A DNA stretch of 64,000 bases from Comamonas fluminis (GTDB lineage: Bacteria > Pseudomonadota > Gammaproteobacteria > Burkholderiales > Burkholderiaceae_C), in the NCBI RefSeq assembly GCF_019186805.1, contig NZ_CP066783.1, positions 4,167,501 through 4,231,500 of the forward strand, in the 5' to 3' direction. A model generated the notes under the pieces. That model saw only the letters and a list, made by a program, of their open reading frames with translations. It did no database searches and had not been told where the DNA came from. Made by a program: the position numbers and the translations under genes. Positions 50,548 to 59,563 of the stretch are shown here, in pieces (within the stretch, counting starts at the first letter, position 1; every line of letters starts with the position of its first letter).

Positions 50548-52353
50548 ATGCCTGCCCCGAAGCGCCCCTCCGCAACCACCTATTTACCGCCGCAGTGGCT
50601 GGACGAAGCCGGCCCTGCAATCATTACCCGTGGCACCCAGTACGCCCAAACGGGGGCCGTAACCCTCGCCCCCAGTCAACGCAACGGGAAAACGGGTTTT
50701 GTCGTGCAAGGCACGCAGCCATACACCGTGTACTTGCACGACAGCGACCTGTATCTGAATAGCTGCACCTGCCCCCATGCCAGCAGCGTGACCATTTGCA
50801 AGCACATGGTGGCAGCCAAGCTGTTCTCGCAAGGATTTCACCCTGAGACGGTTCATTCACCCAGCGTCGAAACCACCACGACCGCCCCAAGCAAGCCGTC
50901 TGCCAAGGTACAAGAGATTCAAGCCAATATCGACTTTCTGAAAAGCCGGTCTGCCGAGGATCTGAGCCATTGGATAGCGCTGCAGTGCGACAAAAACCTC
51001 GCCCTGGCCCAACAACTGAGCTTATGGCGTGGCCAGTCTCAAGACCTGCCACAGACACCCGCACAGTGGAAGCGTTACCTGACCCAGGCCATTCCGCAGC
51101 GACGCAATATGTGGGGAAGAGAGTTTCAGCGCTGGGAATCCCAAGCACTTGAGTCCTTGGACCTGCTGCGACAACAAGCTTCTCTGCAGCCCGCCAATAT
51201 CCGGCTTGCGGTTGAAATTGCCCTGCGTCGCCTGTTCAAAATCTGGGAAAGCTGTGATGACTCCAATGGCGAAGGGCAAGAGCTTTATGCACAGTTGCAA
51301 GAGATTCTGCGACTGAGCGTGAGCGCAGAGTCTCCCCCGGCCAGCTGGCTCGGTGACTGGCTCCAACTGATAGAGGATGACCCTCTGGGATTCTCGGATG
51401 AAGCCGCCATACTGGCCCTGGCCGCAGAGCCACTGCGCCAAGCCTATTCACGCAGAGCTGCCGTCGAATGGCAAGCCATTACCAGTCAGCCTTCCCTTGC
51501 TTCAAATCGCCGACAAAGCAATGCAAATTGGGAACATCACTTTCAAAAGAGCCGATTGCGCCGCCTGTGGCGCAAGCGCTACCTCTTGTCTGTGCAACAG
51601 GAAAGCAGCACTGAAGCATGGCTGCACGTCATGCAGCAGACAGCCCATGAACAAAGTGAATGGATCGATCTGGTCGCCACTTGCGAACGCCACCAGCAGC
51701 CTCGTCTGGCGCTGCAATATGCACGCCAGGGGCTGACACTATTCAAAGACTGTGACCCATTGCAGCAACAGTTGCTGCATTGCTATCGGCGCGACGGATG
51801 GGACGAGGAGGCTTTCGCTCTCGCCCAAAAATGCCTGCAGCACAAAACGACCGATGTGCGCCGCCTTGATGAGTTGTTGGAGTGTGCAGTCGGCCTGGGT
51901 ATGGACCGCGAACAGCAGTTTCAGGCCCTGCTGGAAACCGCCATCCAAACTGCCACGCCGCTTTACGGGGAGCAGCAAGGCAAGGACATTCATATCGCGC
52001 TGATCTGGCTGCTGCATGAAGACCGCTGGGAGCAGGCACTGGAGTTGCTGGCCCAGCCCGGCATGGGCTGCAGCTGGGAGTCTCTTATCAGGCAGTTGGC
52101 CCTGCGGTTGCCGGACTCTCACCATTCGCAAGCCGCACAGTTGTTGAAAAACCTGCTGGAGCGCAGCATGAAAACCGCGAAAAGCCCGTACAGCACCGAG
52201 TTGCAGCTAGTAAACCAGATTCGTGCCAGGCTTTCCGACGACGAACGCACGCAATGGCTGCAAACCCTGCACAAGAACTACCAGCGCAAGTCCAGCTTTG
52301 TGCAGGGTTTGGTGCAGTTGACCAACAGCTTCACTAGATCTAGCGGCTCTTAG
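50548..52353 (+). CDS. SWIM zinc-finger protein with long helical repeat region
   Basis: The 601-residue protein begins with a SWIM domain whose zinc ligands are CTCPHASSVTICKHMVAAK near residue 71-89 (CxC...CxH). The remainder, from about 110 to 600, is helical and TPR-like, with repeated motifs such as ALQYARQGLTLFKD and EEAFALAQKCLQ. SWIM proteins often bind nucleic acids or act near helicases. ATG at 50548 is chosen; a TTG immediately after the cca stop (50542) is possible. The tight spacing to cca suggests co-transcription. Its function is unknown. Confidence 0.88.
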   Translation: MPAPKRPSATTYLPPQWLDEAGPAIITRGTQYAQTGAVTLAPSQRNGKTGFVVQGTQPYTVYLHDSDLYLNSCTCPHASSVTICKHMVAAKLFSQGFHPETVHSPSVETTTTAPSKPSAKVQEIQANIDFLKSRSAEDLSHWIALQCDKNLALAQQLSLWRGQSQDLPQTPAQWKRYLTQAIPQRRNMWGREFQRWESQALESLDLLRQQASLQPANIRLAVEIALRRLFKIWESCDDSNGEGQELYAQLQEILRLSVSAESPPASWLGDWLQLIEDDPLGFSDEAAILALAAEPLRQAYSRRAAVEWQAITSQPSLASNRRQSNANWEHHFQKSRLRRLWRKRYLLSVQQESSTEAWLHVMQQTAHEQSEWIDLVATCERHQQPRLALQYARQGLTLFKDCDPLQQQLLHCYRRDGWDEEAFALAQKCLQHKTTDVRRLDELLECAVGLGMDREQQFQALLETAIQTATPLYGEQQGKDIHIALIWLLHEDRWEQALELLAQPGMGCSWESLIRQLALRLPDSHHSQAAQLLKNLLERSMKTAKSPYSTELQLVNQIRARLSDDERTQWLQTLHKNYQRKSSFVQGLVQLTNSFTRSSGS

Positions 52354-52369
52354 CTGATGCAAGGAATGC

Positions 52370-53215
52370 TCAAGGCGCCAAGGGTGCGGTGGCGCCCAGC
52401 GCCTCTTTCTCCGCCGCGCAAGCCGCTTCATCGGGCTTCACGCCTTGTGCTCGCGCCCGCGCCACTTCCTGGCTGGCCCGCGCCAGCTGGGCCCTGAAAA
52501 CCTCGCTGTTGTGCAAACTGGCCGCCACGGCCGAGCCCATCAGCCGACCCGCTTCCACATCACTCTTCCAGTGCGCGCCACACACGGCGCGGCTTTGGGA
52601 AAAGGCCCTGCCGCGCTGCAGCAAGGCATTGCTGCGATCGGGAGCCACCTCACTCAAGGCCAGCGCCCAGGCCCAGCCAATGGCAGAGTGCCCCGAGGGG
52701 TAAGAGCCATCGTTCACCAGCTTGGCATCATCCTTGGGGAAGCAGGTTGACTCTTTGAATACCACAAAGGGGCGCGTGCGCTGGTAGTGGTTCTTGGCCT
52801 TGTAAGTTGCCACACCGGTATCCATCAGCATGCGGCGCAGCAGCATGTGCAGGTGCGGCGTGGCTTGCTCAGAGATATCCACACCCAGCGCGCAGGAGAA
52901 CGTGCTGGCCGCTGCGGGAAAGCGCAGCTCTGCATCTCTGGCAGCCAGCTCGCCGCGTGGCCCGCTCTTCAAGGCCGTCAGAGCGCGGTAGCTCTCGTCA
53001 TCCGATGCCTGGGCAGCCGAGCCTGCGGCAGGTGGCGCAGGCAGCAAAGCCAGGCTGTCCGGCAGTTCGGCCATTGGCAAATAGCCTTTGGGGTAACCCG
53101 CTCCGGGCTTGAACTCTCCCACCTGCTCCAGTGTGGTGGGTGGCTGCACCGTGGTGCAAGCGGTGCACAGTACGGCAACGGCGGCCAGCGGCAGCCAAAG
53201 AGGCAATTTGCTCAC
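52370..53215 (-). CDS. Class A (PAP2-type) acid phosphatase lipoprotein
   Basis: The 281-residue protein is a periplasmic nonspecific acid phosphatase. The three motifs are KNHYQRTRP near residue 142, GSYPSGHSA near 170 and SRAVCGAHWKSDVEAG near 205. This order is typical of PhoN-type vanadate-sensitive enzymes. The leader (LWLPLAAVAVLCTACTTV) ends in a lipobox-like LCTAC, so it may be a lipoprotein. The GTG start at 53215 follows AGGAAG by 5 bases. A long hairpin lies just upstream of that site. The gene is divergent from a small secreted protein. Confidence 0.93.
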   Translation of the reverse strand: MSKLPLWLPLAAVAVLCTACTTVQPPTTLEQVGEFKPGAGYPKGYLPMAELPDSLALLPAPPAAGSAAQASDDESYRALTALKSGPRGELAARDAELRFPAAASTFSCALGVDISEQATPHLHMLLRRMLMDTGVATYKAKNHYQRTRPFVVFKESTCFPKDDAKLVNDGSYPSGHSAIGWAWALALSEVAPDRSNALLQRGRAFSQSRAVCGAHWKSDVEAGRLMGSAVAASLHNSEVFRAQLARASQEVARARAQGVKPDEAACAAEKEALGATAPLAP

Positions 53216-53227
53216 AAGTCTTCCTGT

Positions 53228-53265
53228 GTGTCGTCAAAATATTCGAAAGAATATTGCGACGACAC
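53228..53265 (-). promoter_or_regulatory. Long hairpin upstream of the acid phosphatase start
   Basis: GTGTCGTC and GACGACAC form the outer 8-bp stem. AATATTC and GAATATT form an inner 7-bp stem around a GAAA tetraloop, with a two-base internal loop between. On the minus strand it ends directly before the ribosome binding site. It is too strong to be chance, and may be an operator or an RNA element. Confidence 0.6.
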
Positions 53266-53380
53266 GGCACCGGCATCCTCCATCTGGCCTTGGGAACTTC
53301 CCGCAGATGAAAGGCAACGGCAATGCTCAAATTTGAGCTGCAATTACTTGCCACATATATCCAACATAGGGAGACAAGCC

Positions 53381-53827
53381 TTGAAGAACACCAGACTGCT
53401 GACTCTTGCTCTTTTGTGCACCGCACTGTCTGCCATGAGCCAGCAGGTTTACCGCTGTGAGGCCAATGGGAAGGTGACTTATTCACACGAGCCATGTCTG
53501 GGCGCCAAGGCCATCGACACCACTCCGACGCAAAGCACGGACAAGACGAGCGCACAACACAAAAAGGATATGGACGCCTTGAAGGCCGAGCTTGACCGCA
53601 GTAACGCAGCCAATGTCAGACCGCTGGCATCCAAAGCGCCCGATGACCCGGAAGTTGCCAAGCGACGGGAGAACCTGACGCCTCTGGCAAAGCACAGTTG
53701 CAGCCTGCTCGACCAAGCATTACCGCAACTGCGCCAGAATGCGGCTCAAGGTTCCACTGAGGACAAAACAAAAGCAATCGCTCAGCTTCATAAGGCACGA
53801 AAAGCCTTTCAAGACTTGCGCTGCTGA
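53381..53827 (+). CDS. Small secreted DUF4124-like protein
   Basis: The 148-residue protein starts with TTG at 53381, preceded by AGGGAG. A signal peptide (LLTLALLCTALSAMSQQ) is followed by VYRCEANGKVTYSHEPC, a DUF4124-like segment, near residue 23-40. The remainder is Lys/Gln-rich. The frame is open further upstream, but that part is antisense to the phosphatase. Its function is unknown. Cys residues in pairs suggest disulfides. Confidence 0.8.
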   Translation: MKNTRLLTLALLCTALSAMSQQVYRCEANGKVTYSHEPCLGAKAIDTTPTQSTDKTSAQHKKDMDALKAELDRSNAANVRPLASKAPDDPEVAKRRENLTPLAKHSCSLLDQALPQLRQNAAQGSTEDKTKAIAQLHKARKAFQDLRC

Positions 53828-53932
53828 AAGGCTTTCGCCCAGAAACGTGCAAAGAACCAATCTGAGGCGTCAAGAAAGAGCCGCCTAAGTGACGACATCG
53901 TTCCATCCCGAAGAAAGAGGAGCAATAGCGCC

Positions 53933-54370
53933 TCAGGGCGTGACCGACTTGATCCAGCGCACGATTTCCCCTGCAGGCATGGCGCCCGAGATGCGGGCCA
54001 GTTCCTTGCCTTCCTGGAAGATCACCATGGTCGGGATGCTGCGAATGCCAAAGGGCGCCGAGACCTGTGGATAAGCCTCGGTATCGAGCTTGGTCAGTTG
54101 TGCCTGCCCGGCCAGTTGCTGGGCGGCCTGCTCAAAAGCAGGCGCCATCATGCGGCAGGGGCCGCACCAGGGCGCCCAGAAATCCACCACCACGGGCAGC
54201 TGGCTGCGGCCTGCGTGTTTGGCAAAGCTGTCTGCATCCAGCGCCACAGGTTCACCCGTCATCAGTGGCTGATGGCAGCTGCCGCAGTCCGGGTTATGGC
54301 TCAGCTGGTCTCTGGCAATGCGGTTGGTGGTGTGGCAGTGGGGGCAGACGTAGTGAACGGATTCGGACAT
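53933..54370 (-). CDS. trxC: Thioredoxin 2
   Basis: TrxC is a zinc-containing thioredoxin that reduces disulfides in the cytoplasm. The 145-residue protein has an N-terminal zinc ribbon ([11 protein letters not shown], then CGSCHQPL) at about residues 8-40. The thioredoxin fold follows, with [13 protein letters not shown] near 70 and the cis-proline loop SIPTMVIF near 113. The ATG at 54370 is preceded by AAAGG; a TTG two codons earlier also fits. Confidence 0.94.
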   Translation of the reverse strand: MSESVHYVCPHCHTTNRIARDQLSHNPDCGSCHQPLMTGEPVALDADSFAKHAGRSQLPVVVDFWAPWCGPCRMMAPAFEQAAQQLAGQAQLTKLDTEAYPQVSAPFGIRSIPTMVIFQEGKELARISGAMPAGEIVRWIKSVTP

Positions 54371-54481
54371 GAGCAACCTTTCTTGAGATTCCAGCAGAGC
54401 GCAGTGGCTCTTTAAGGGTTCTTCGGGTTATTTGCAGCCAATGGGCCAGGATTCAAGTCGTCCAGCGCGCCATGGCTTGAA

Positions 54482-54682
54482 CTACAGCTTCACAAAACGT
54501 GCAATCAGCGCGGCCACCAGACTGAGCACCACGGTGCTGGCAACGGGCAAAAAGAACTCGCGCCCGAAGATTTTGAAGCGAAAGTCGCCCGGCAGCCTGC
54601 CCAGCCCGATGCGCTGCAGCCAGGAGTGCAGACCATTGATGAGCAAAAGGGCCAGAAAAATGACGATCAACCAGCGAATCAT
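54482..54682 (-). CDS. Small DUF2905-like membrane protein
   Basis: The 66-residue protein has two hydrophobic helices (MIRWLIVIFLALLLIN at about 1-16 and ASTVVLSLVAALIARFV at about 47-63). Between them is LGRLPGDFRFKIFGREFFLP, the block that defines DUF2905. ATG at 54682 is chosen so the first helix starts the protein. Its function is unknown. Confidence 0.85.
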   Translation of the reverse strand: MIRWLIVIFLALLLINGLHSWLQRIGLGRLPGDFRFKIFGREFFLPVASTVVLSLVAALIARFVKL

Positions 54683-54852
54683 GGCGGCAAGTGTACGAGT
54701 TGCCCGCTCGTGCCGCTGGCGTGAGGCGACATGGCACGTCACAGCGCAGACATAAAGCCTGCCTACATTGCAGCAGTCATTGCGGGAACTTGCTTCAAGA
54801 ACAACACCAAGAGACGCTGGCCCGTTTTCTAGCCCTTGAACGACTAAAGACG

Positions 54853-56183
54853 GGCGTGTCCGAATTTTTGTGTAAACGGTTCGGACTTCAATTGATGGAA
54901 ATGCGGTCTCCGAACTGAATGGTAAAGCGGGTCAGCGCAGCCTTCCAATCCCGGATGGGCATGGTCCACTTCTGGCTGATGTTGCGCAGGGCCAGGTAGA
55001 ACAGCTTGGTCAGCGCCTCGTCGCTGGGGAACGAGCCCCGGTTCTTGGTCAGCTTCCTCAGGCCCATGTTCACCGACTCGATGGCATTGGTGGTGTAGAT
55101 GACCTTGCGGATTTCCGGCGGGTAGTCAAAGAACGGGGTCAAGCGGCTCCAGTTCCTGCGCCAGGACTGGCCGATGGGCAGGTACTCGGCATCCCAGCGC
55201 TGCTCGAATTCACCGAGCATCAGCTCGGCCTCCTCGGCGGTGGCGGCCGTGTAGATGCGTCTCAGGTCTGCGGCCACTTCTTTGCGACGCTTCCACGAGA
55301 CGTAGTTCAGGCTGTGGCGCACCATGTGCACGATGCACAACTGAACCACTGTCCTGGGAAACACGGCCTCAATGGCTTCAGGGAAGCCCTTGAGGCCATC
55401 GACGCAGGCGATGAAGATGTCATGCACGCCCCGGTTGCGCAGCTCGGTCACGACCTGCAGCCAGAATTTGGCCCCCTCGGTCTGCGCCAGCCACAGGCCC
55501 AGCACCTCCTTCTCGCCCGTCATGGTGATGCCGATGGCCAGGTACACCGCCTTGACCCGCACAGCGCCCTCGCGCACCTTCACATGGATGCAGTCCAGAT
55601 AGACGATGGGGTAGATTGCATCGAGCGGGCGGGCTTGCCAGGTCTTGACCTCATCGGCCACGGCGTCGGTCACCGAGGAAATCAGGCTGGGCGAGACCTC
55701 GGTGCCGTACATCTCCTCTAGGTGGGCCTGTATCTCGCGCACCGTCATGCCGCGGGCGTACAGCGAGATGATTTTGTCGTCGAAGCCGGCCCAGCGGGTC
55801 TGGTGCTTGGGGATGAGTTGGGGCTCGAAGCTGCCATGGCGGTCACGTGGCACCTCGATGGGCAACTCGCCGAAATCGCCCTTGAGGGTCTTCTTGCTCT
55901 TGCCATTGCGGGTGTTGCCAGTGGTGTTGGCTACCGCTTCGTTGCGTTCGTGGCCCAGATGCTCGGTCAGTTCGGCGTCCAGGGCTCGCTCCACCAGCAG
56001 CTTGGTCAACTGTTTGAGCAGGCCGTTCTCGCCGATGAGGTCTTCGGGTTTCTTGTAGTTGGCCAGCAGGCCAGACAGCAGTTCTTCGGGTACGTCGTGT
56101 TTCTTGGTGCTCATTGTGCTTACGGATAGGCCGGCTTGCGCCGGCGGTGGATTGTCCGTTTACACAAAATTCTGCACACCCTC
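54853..56183 (-). mobile_element. IS256-family insertion sequence with target duplication
   Basis: Terminal inverted repeats contain GTGT at the outer edge and TTTTGTGTAAACGG further in. The 9-bp sequence CTAAAGACG flanks both sides (54844-54852 and 56184-56192), a clean target duplication. The 1331-bp element carries one transposase gene. It is apparently intact and recent. Confidence 0.93.
54888..56114 (-). CDS. IS256-family transposase
   Basis: The 408-residue transposase has the family mutator core. RMTVREI-type helices appear as YARGMTVREIQAHLEEMYG near residue 125. The catalytic Asp residues are in YPIVYLDCIHVKVR near 168-180 and FIACVDGLKGFPEAI near 233-247. The C-terminal block YTTNAIESVNMGLRKLTKNRGSFPS, which holds the Glu, lies near 340-360. 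Full length; probably functional. Confidence 0.95.
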   Translation of the reverse strand: MSTKKHDVPEELLSGLLANYKKPEDLIGENGLLKQLTKLLVERALDAELTEHLGHERNEAVANTTGNTRNGKSKKTLKGDFGELPIEVPRDRHGSFEPQLIPKHQTRWAGFDDKIISLYARGMTVREIQAHLEEMYGTEVSPSLISSVTDAVADEVKTWQARPLDAIYPIVYLDCIHVKVREGAVRVKAVYLAIGITMTGEKEVLGLWLAQTEGAKFWLQVVTELRNRGVHDIFIACVDGLKGFPEAIEAVFPRTVVQLCIVHMVRHSLNYVSWKRRKEVAADLRRIYTAATAEEAELMLGEFEQRWDAEYLPIGQSWRRNWSRLTPFFDYPPEIRKVIYTTNAIESVNMGLRKLTKNRGSFPSDEALTKLFYLALRNISQKWTMPIRDWKAALTRFTIQFGDRISIN

Positions 56184-56198
56184 CTAAAGACGCGTCTC

Positions 56199-57092
56199 AT
56201 GCACACTCCATCCTGGATTTCCTTGACCTCTGCACTGGCCCTGGCACTGACTTTGAGCGCCTGCGGCACCTCGCCAGCCTCCACTGCCGCCAGCAGCGGC
56301 AAGATTGACAACAGCGCGCTGAGCAGCGCCCAGTTCCGCGCCCACCACACCACTTACGGTCTGGTCTACCGCCTGCCTGCCGATGCCATGGTCATCATGG
56401 ACAGCCAGGTCACGCCCGTCGTCAATGCCCAGCTGCACAAGCTCAAGCTCACGCAAGAGGCCAATACCTTCAACCTGCCCCATATCACCGTGGTGCATAT
56501 CCACAGCGCAGACCCAGCCACCCCGCAGAAGATGCTGGCCGCCCTGCCAGCACTGCCGCCCGTGCTCAAGGATGTGCAGATGAAGACCTTCTACACCACC
56601 GAAGCCGCCAAGGGCGCGGGCAAGCCCTGGTGGCTGGACCTGGGCGTGGTCAAGAGCGGCGCGGCCTATACCGCCATGATGGATTTCAACACCCGCGCCA
56701 CTGTGGCCATGGCACCGCTGCGTGACGGCCCGCTGCCCCGCGTGACCGGCCCTGTCTATGCGCGCATGGGCGATACAGCCAAGACCATGGTGCAGACCGT
56801 GGGCGTCAGCGGCATCAACCAGATGCAGGACGGCAAGCTGGTCAGCAGCCACAACCCGCACAACACACTGGTTTACAGCGAAACGCCTTTCACGCCAGAG
56901 ATCGAACGCGCCATGAACGACACGGCGGCCCAGCTCAACAAAGTGCTGCCCGCCGGTTTTGCCACCACACTCGACACCTTGAGCGTGGTGGAGCTGAGCT
57001 TCTCCGGCAATGTGCTGCGCGAGATCTATCGCATCAACCTGGTGGATGGCAAAACCTACGATGTGCGCAACGGCAGCCTGGTCAAGCGCTGA
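56199..57092 (+). CDS. Lipoprotein with two 2H-phosphoesterase-like motifs
   Basis: The 297-residue protein has a lipoprotein leader (LALALTLSACGTS). The mature part has LPHITVVHI near residue 100 and NPHNTLVYS near 225, two His-x-Thr/Ser motifs flanked by hydrophobic residues. This is the hallmark spacing of 2H phosphoesterases (RNA ligase/cyclic phosphodiesterase fold). ATG at 56199 lies only 6 bases past the target duplication of the IS256 element, so the natural promoter has been displaced by 1.3 kb. A periplasmic 2H-type lipoprotein would be unusual; the fold is inferred from two motifs. Confidence 0.75.
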   Translation: MHTPSWISLTSALALALTLSACGTSPASTAASSGKIDNSALSSAQFRAHHTTYGLVYRLPADAMVIMDSQVTPVVNAQLHKLKLTQEANTFNLPHITVVHIHSADPATPQKMLAALPALPPVLKDVQMKTFYTTEAAKGAGKPWWLDLGVVKSGAAYTAMMDFNTRATVAMAPLRDGPLPRVTGPVYARMGDTAKTMVQTVGVSGINQMQDGKLVSSHNPHNTLVYSETPFTPEIERAMNDTAAQLNKVLPAGFATTLDTLSVVELSFSGNVLREIYRINLVDGKTYDVRNGSLVKR

Positions 57093-57136
57093 ATGTAAAA
57101 CATCAGTGTTTTGAGCTTCTAGCCTAGAAGGAAAAA

Positions 57137-57172
57137 GCGCCAGCAGCTATCAATTTAGATAGTTACTGGCGC
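57137..57172. repeat. Hairpin downstream of the 2H-like gene
   Basis: GCGCCAG pairs with CTGGCGC, and inside that CTATC pairs with GATAG around AATTTA. It belongs to the AGCGC/ATAGC-type intergenic repeats described in the findings. A second GC-rich palindrome (TCCCCCTTGGGGGA, 57213-57226) lies further on. Confidence 0.5.
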
Positions 57173-57248
57173 ACTTCAATTCAGAGACAGCCGCCCCGCC
57201 GCGAGCTTGCCGTCCCCCTTGGGGGAAGCGGCGCAGCCGCGCAGGGGG

Positions 57249-58364
57249 TTACAGCCGATGCATGCGGTCGCCCTGCTCAAAGCCTTGCGGCACCCAGGGT
57301 TCCACGCCCTTGCTCAGGGCGATGACCTTGAACAACTCGCCCATTTCATGCTCCATCACCAGTTTGGAGGCCATGGAGCGTGCCTTGAGGCTGGCGGCGT
57401 CCAGCTTCGGGCCCAGGCCGCAGTTGATGAGGAAATAGGCCTGCGTGGTGTAGCCCAGCACTTCAAAGCCCGCATCCTGCGCGGCCACCGCTGTGCCGGT
57501 GAAATTAACGTGGGCCGTGATGTCTTTCAGACCCACCTGCACCAGCGGGTCGCTATCGACTTGGTGCTGATAGTGGCAGACCAGCGTGCCCATGTGGCGC
57601 TGCTCGTGGTAGTACTCGCTCTCGCCAAAGCCGTAGTCGATGAAAAAAGCAGCACCCCGGGTCAATCGCTCGCCAAGGGTGTGGATAAATGCCTCGCCCT
57701 GGCGATGAATCTCGGTCAGAAAATCATGCGGGCCGCCGATATCCACAGGTGCGCGCAAGTCGGTGGTGCGGTCTTCCCAGGCAAATTCCTCACCGTTCAT
57801 GACCACGCCGCGCTCGTACCACTGCCCTTTGGTGCGCTGCAGCAGTTGCACCGGCATGGCATCCAGCACCTCGTTGCCGATGATGACGCCTTCCATGGCG
57901 TCCGGCAGCATGTCCACCCAGCGCACCAGATGCTCATACTTGGCCAGCGCCAGCTTCTGGCGCGCACGCAGCGTGCCGGACAGATCGACGATGGTGTAGC
58001 GCTGGGGCAATGCGCCCTGCGCTGCCAGCTCGTCCAGAATCTGCAGCGCCAGCGCGCCGGTACCGGCGCCGAATTCCCAGATCTCATGGGTATTCGTTTT
58101 TTGTAGCGCTTCACGCAGCTGGGACGCCACCAACTGGCCAAAAATAGGCGAAATTTCAGGCGCTGTCACAAAGTCGCTTCCCGACTCTGGCATGGCCCCG
58201 AATTTCGCCGTTTCATTGGCGTAATAGCCCAGGCCCGGCGCATAGAGCGCCAGCTCCATGAATCGGTCAAAAGGCAACCAGCCGCCCACGGCGGCAATTT
58301 CCTTGGCAATGCGGGATTGCAAGGCGCTCGTTAAACTTGAGGGTTCTGTCGTCACAAACCGCAT
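57249..58364 (-). CDS. SAM-dependent methyltransferase, MidA/NDUFAF7-like
   Basis: The 371-residue protein is a class I methyltransferase of the MidA family. Family landmarks are GGWLPFDRFMELALYAPGLGYYAN near residue 27-50, SDFVTAPEISPIFGQLVA near 65, the SAM loop WEFGAGTGALALQILDEL near 95-112 and YGFGESEYYH near 240. MidA homologues include NDUFAF7, which dimethylates an arginine in complex I. No bacterial substrate is firmly known. Confidence 0.9.
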   Translation of the reverse strand: MRFVTTEPSSLTSALQSRIAKEIAAVGGWLPFDRFMELALYAPGLGYYANETAKFGAMPESGSDFVTAPEISPIFGQLVASQLREALQKTNTHEIWEFGAGTGALALQILDELAAQGALPQRYTIVDLSGTLRARQKLALAKYEHLVRWVDMLPDAMEGVIIGNEVLDAMPVQLLQRTKGQWYERGVVMNGEEFAWEDRTTDLRAPVDIGGPHDFLTEIHRQGEAFIHTLGERLTRGAAFFIDYGFGESEYYHEQRHMGTLVCHYQHQVDSDPLVQVGLKDITAHVNFTGTAVAAQDAGFEVLGYTTQAYFLINCGLGPKLDAASLKARSMASKLVMEHEMGELFKVIALSKGVEPWVPQGFEQGDRMHRL

Positions 58365-58373
58365 TTTCCACGA

Positions 58374-59159
58374 ATGTCCTCACCCACCCGACTACGCACA
58401 GTATTGGTGACTGGTTCTGCCCGTCGCCTGGGTCGTGACATGGCCCTGGCTCTCGCCCGCGCGGGATGGCAGGTGGCCGTGCATTACCGTGATTCGCACG
58501 ATGACGCTATGCAAACCGTAGCTGAATGCGCAGCCATATCGGGCGATAGTGCGGCTTTTGATGCGGATTTCTTTGACGAAGACTCCGTGCGCTCACTGGT
58601 GCCCCGCGTGGTGGGGCACTTTGGCCGCATTGATGCCGTGGTCAACAACGCCTCGCTGTTCGAGCATGACGATGCCCAGAGCTTCAGCTATGTGGCCCTG
58701 GAGGCGCACCTGCGCAGCAACACGGGCGCGCCCATCCTGCTAGCCCAGGCGCTGCATGCCCACATGCAAGAGCGTGTGGCCGCTGGCGACGATGCCGCGC
58801 ATGGTGCCGTGGTGAATGTGCTGGACCAGAAGCTGTGGAACCAGAACCCCGACTTTCTGAGCTACACACTCTCCAAAGCCGCACTGGAAGCCGCCAACAC
58901 CATGCTGGCTCTGGCCCTGGCGCCGCTGGTGCGCGTGGTGGGCGTGGCGCCCGGCCTGACCCTGACCAGCCATATGCTGAGCCAGGAAAAGTTCGAGGCC
59001 CTGCACACCATGAGCCCGCTGGGCCGCTCGTCATCGCCCGAAGACATTGCCGCCGCCGTGTGCTTTGCACTGGAAAACCGTGCCATGACGGGTACCACCC
59101 TGCTGGTCGATGGCGGCCAGCACTTACAACGCTTTGAGCGTGATTTTTCGATGATGTGA
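58374..59159 (+). CDS. SDR oxidoreductase, pteridine-reductase-like
   Basis: The 261-residue short-chain reductase has VLVTGSARRLGRDMAL at residues 10-25, in which ARRLGR in place of the classic GxxxGxG resembles pteridine reductase. VVNNASLFEH lies near 88. The catalytic YTLSKAALEAAN segment (YxxxK) lies near 163, and the C-terminal VDGGQHLQRF closes the fold. It directly precedes folB, with a 27-bp gap, which supports a pterin substrate such as dihydromonapterin or dihydrofolate. It is divergent from the MidA-like gene. Confidence 0.88.
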   Translation: MSSPTRLRTVLVTGSARRLGRDMALALARAGWQVAVHYRDSHDDAMQTVAECAAISGDSAAFDADFFDEDSVRSLVPRVVGHFGRIDAVVNNASLFEHDDAQSFSYVALEAHLRSNTGAPILLAQALHAHMQERVAAGDDAAHGAVVNVLDQKLWNQNPDFLSYTLSKAALEAANTMLALALAPLVRVVGVAPGLTLTSHMLSQEKFEALHTMSPLGRSSSPEDIAAAVCFALENRAMTGTTLLVDGGQHLQRFERDFSMM

Positions 59160-59186
59160 GGCCTCTGGGCCGCACTGCTTTTTTCC

Positions 59187-59558
59187 ATGACTTCCACTTC
59201 CGGTCAACAGATTCTCACGCTCAACGGGCTGCGCTTTGATGCCAGCCTGGGCATACTCGCTCACGAGAAACAGGAGCCTCAGCCCATCCAGGTCGATGCC
59301 GAACTCAACCTCGGCCCCCAGCCCCTGGCTCCACGCGATGACGATATTCTTCATGTGCTGGACTACCGCAAGGTGCGCCAGATCATCATCGACGAGTGCA
59401 CAGCAGAGCATGTGAACCTGCTGGAGAGCCTGATCGGCAAACTGGCCCAGCGCCTGATGCAGCTGCCCGGCGTACGCGGCGTGCGTGTGAAAATTGCGAA
59501 GCTGGAAATTTTTGACGACTGCGAAGTAGCCATTCGCATCGAAACCGGACAATGGTGA
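59187..59558 (+). CDS. folB: Dihydroneopterin aldolase
   Basis: FolB cleaves 7,8-dihydroneopterin to 6-hydroxymethyl-dihydropterin in folate synthesis. The 123-residue protein begins [21 protein letters not shown] and contains [13 protein letters not shown] and [17 protein letters not shown], where the Glu and Lys bind pterin. FolX is a possible alternative because both are the same size and fold. It overlaps or abuts ttcA. Confidence 0.9.
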   Translation: MTSTSGQQILTLNGLRFDASLGILAHEKQEPQPIQVDAELNLGPQPLAPRDDDILHVLDYRKVRQIIIDECTAEHVNLLESLIGKLAQRLMQLPGVRGVRVKIAKLEIFDDCEVAIRIETGQW

Positions 59559-59563
59559 ACCCC

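Noticed and set aside
52787..53380. Long frame upstream of the small secreted protein.
   Set aside because: It is antisense to the acid phosphatase; the TTG at 53381 with a good ribosome site starts a signal peptide.
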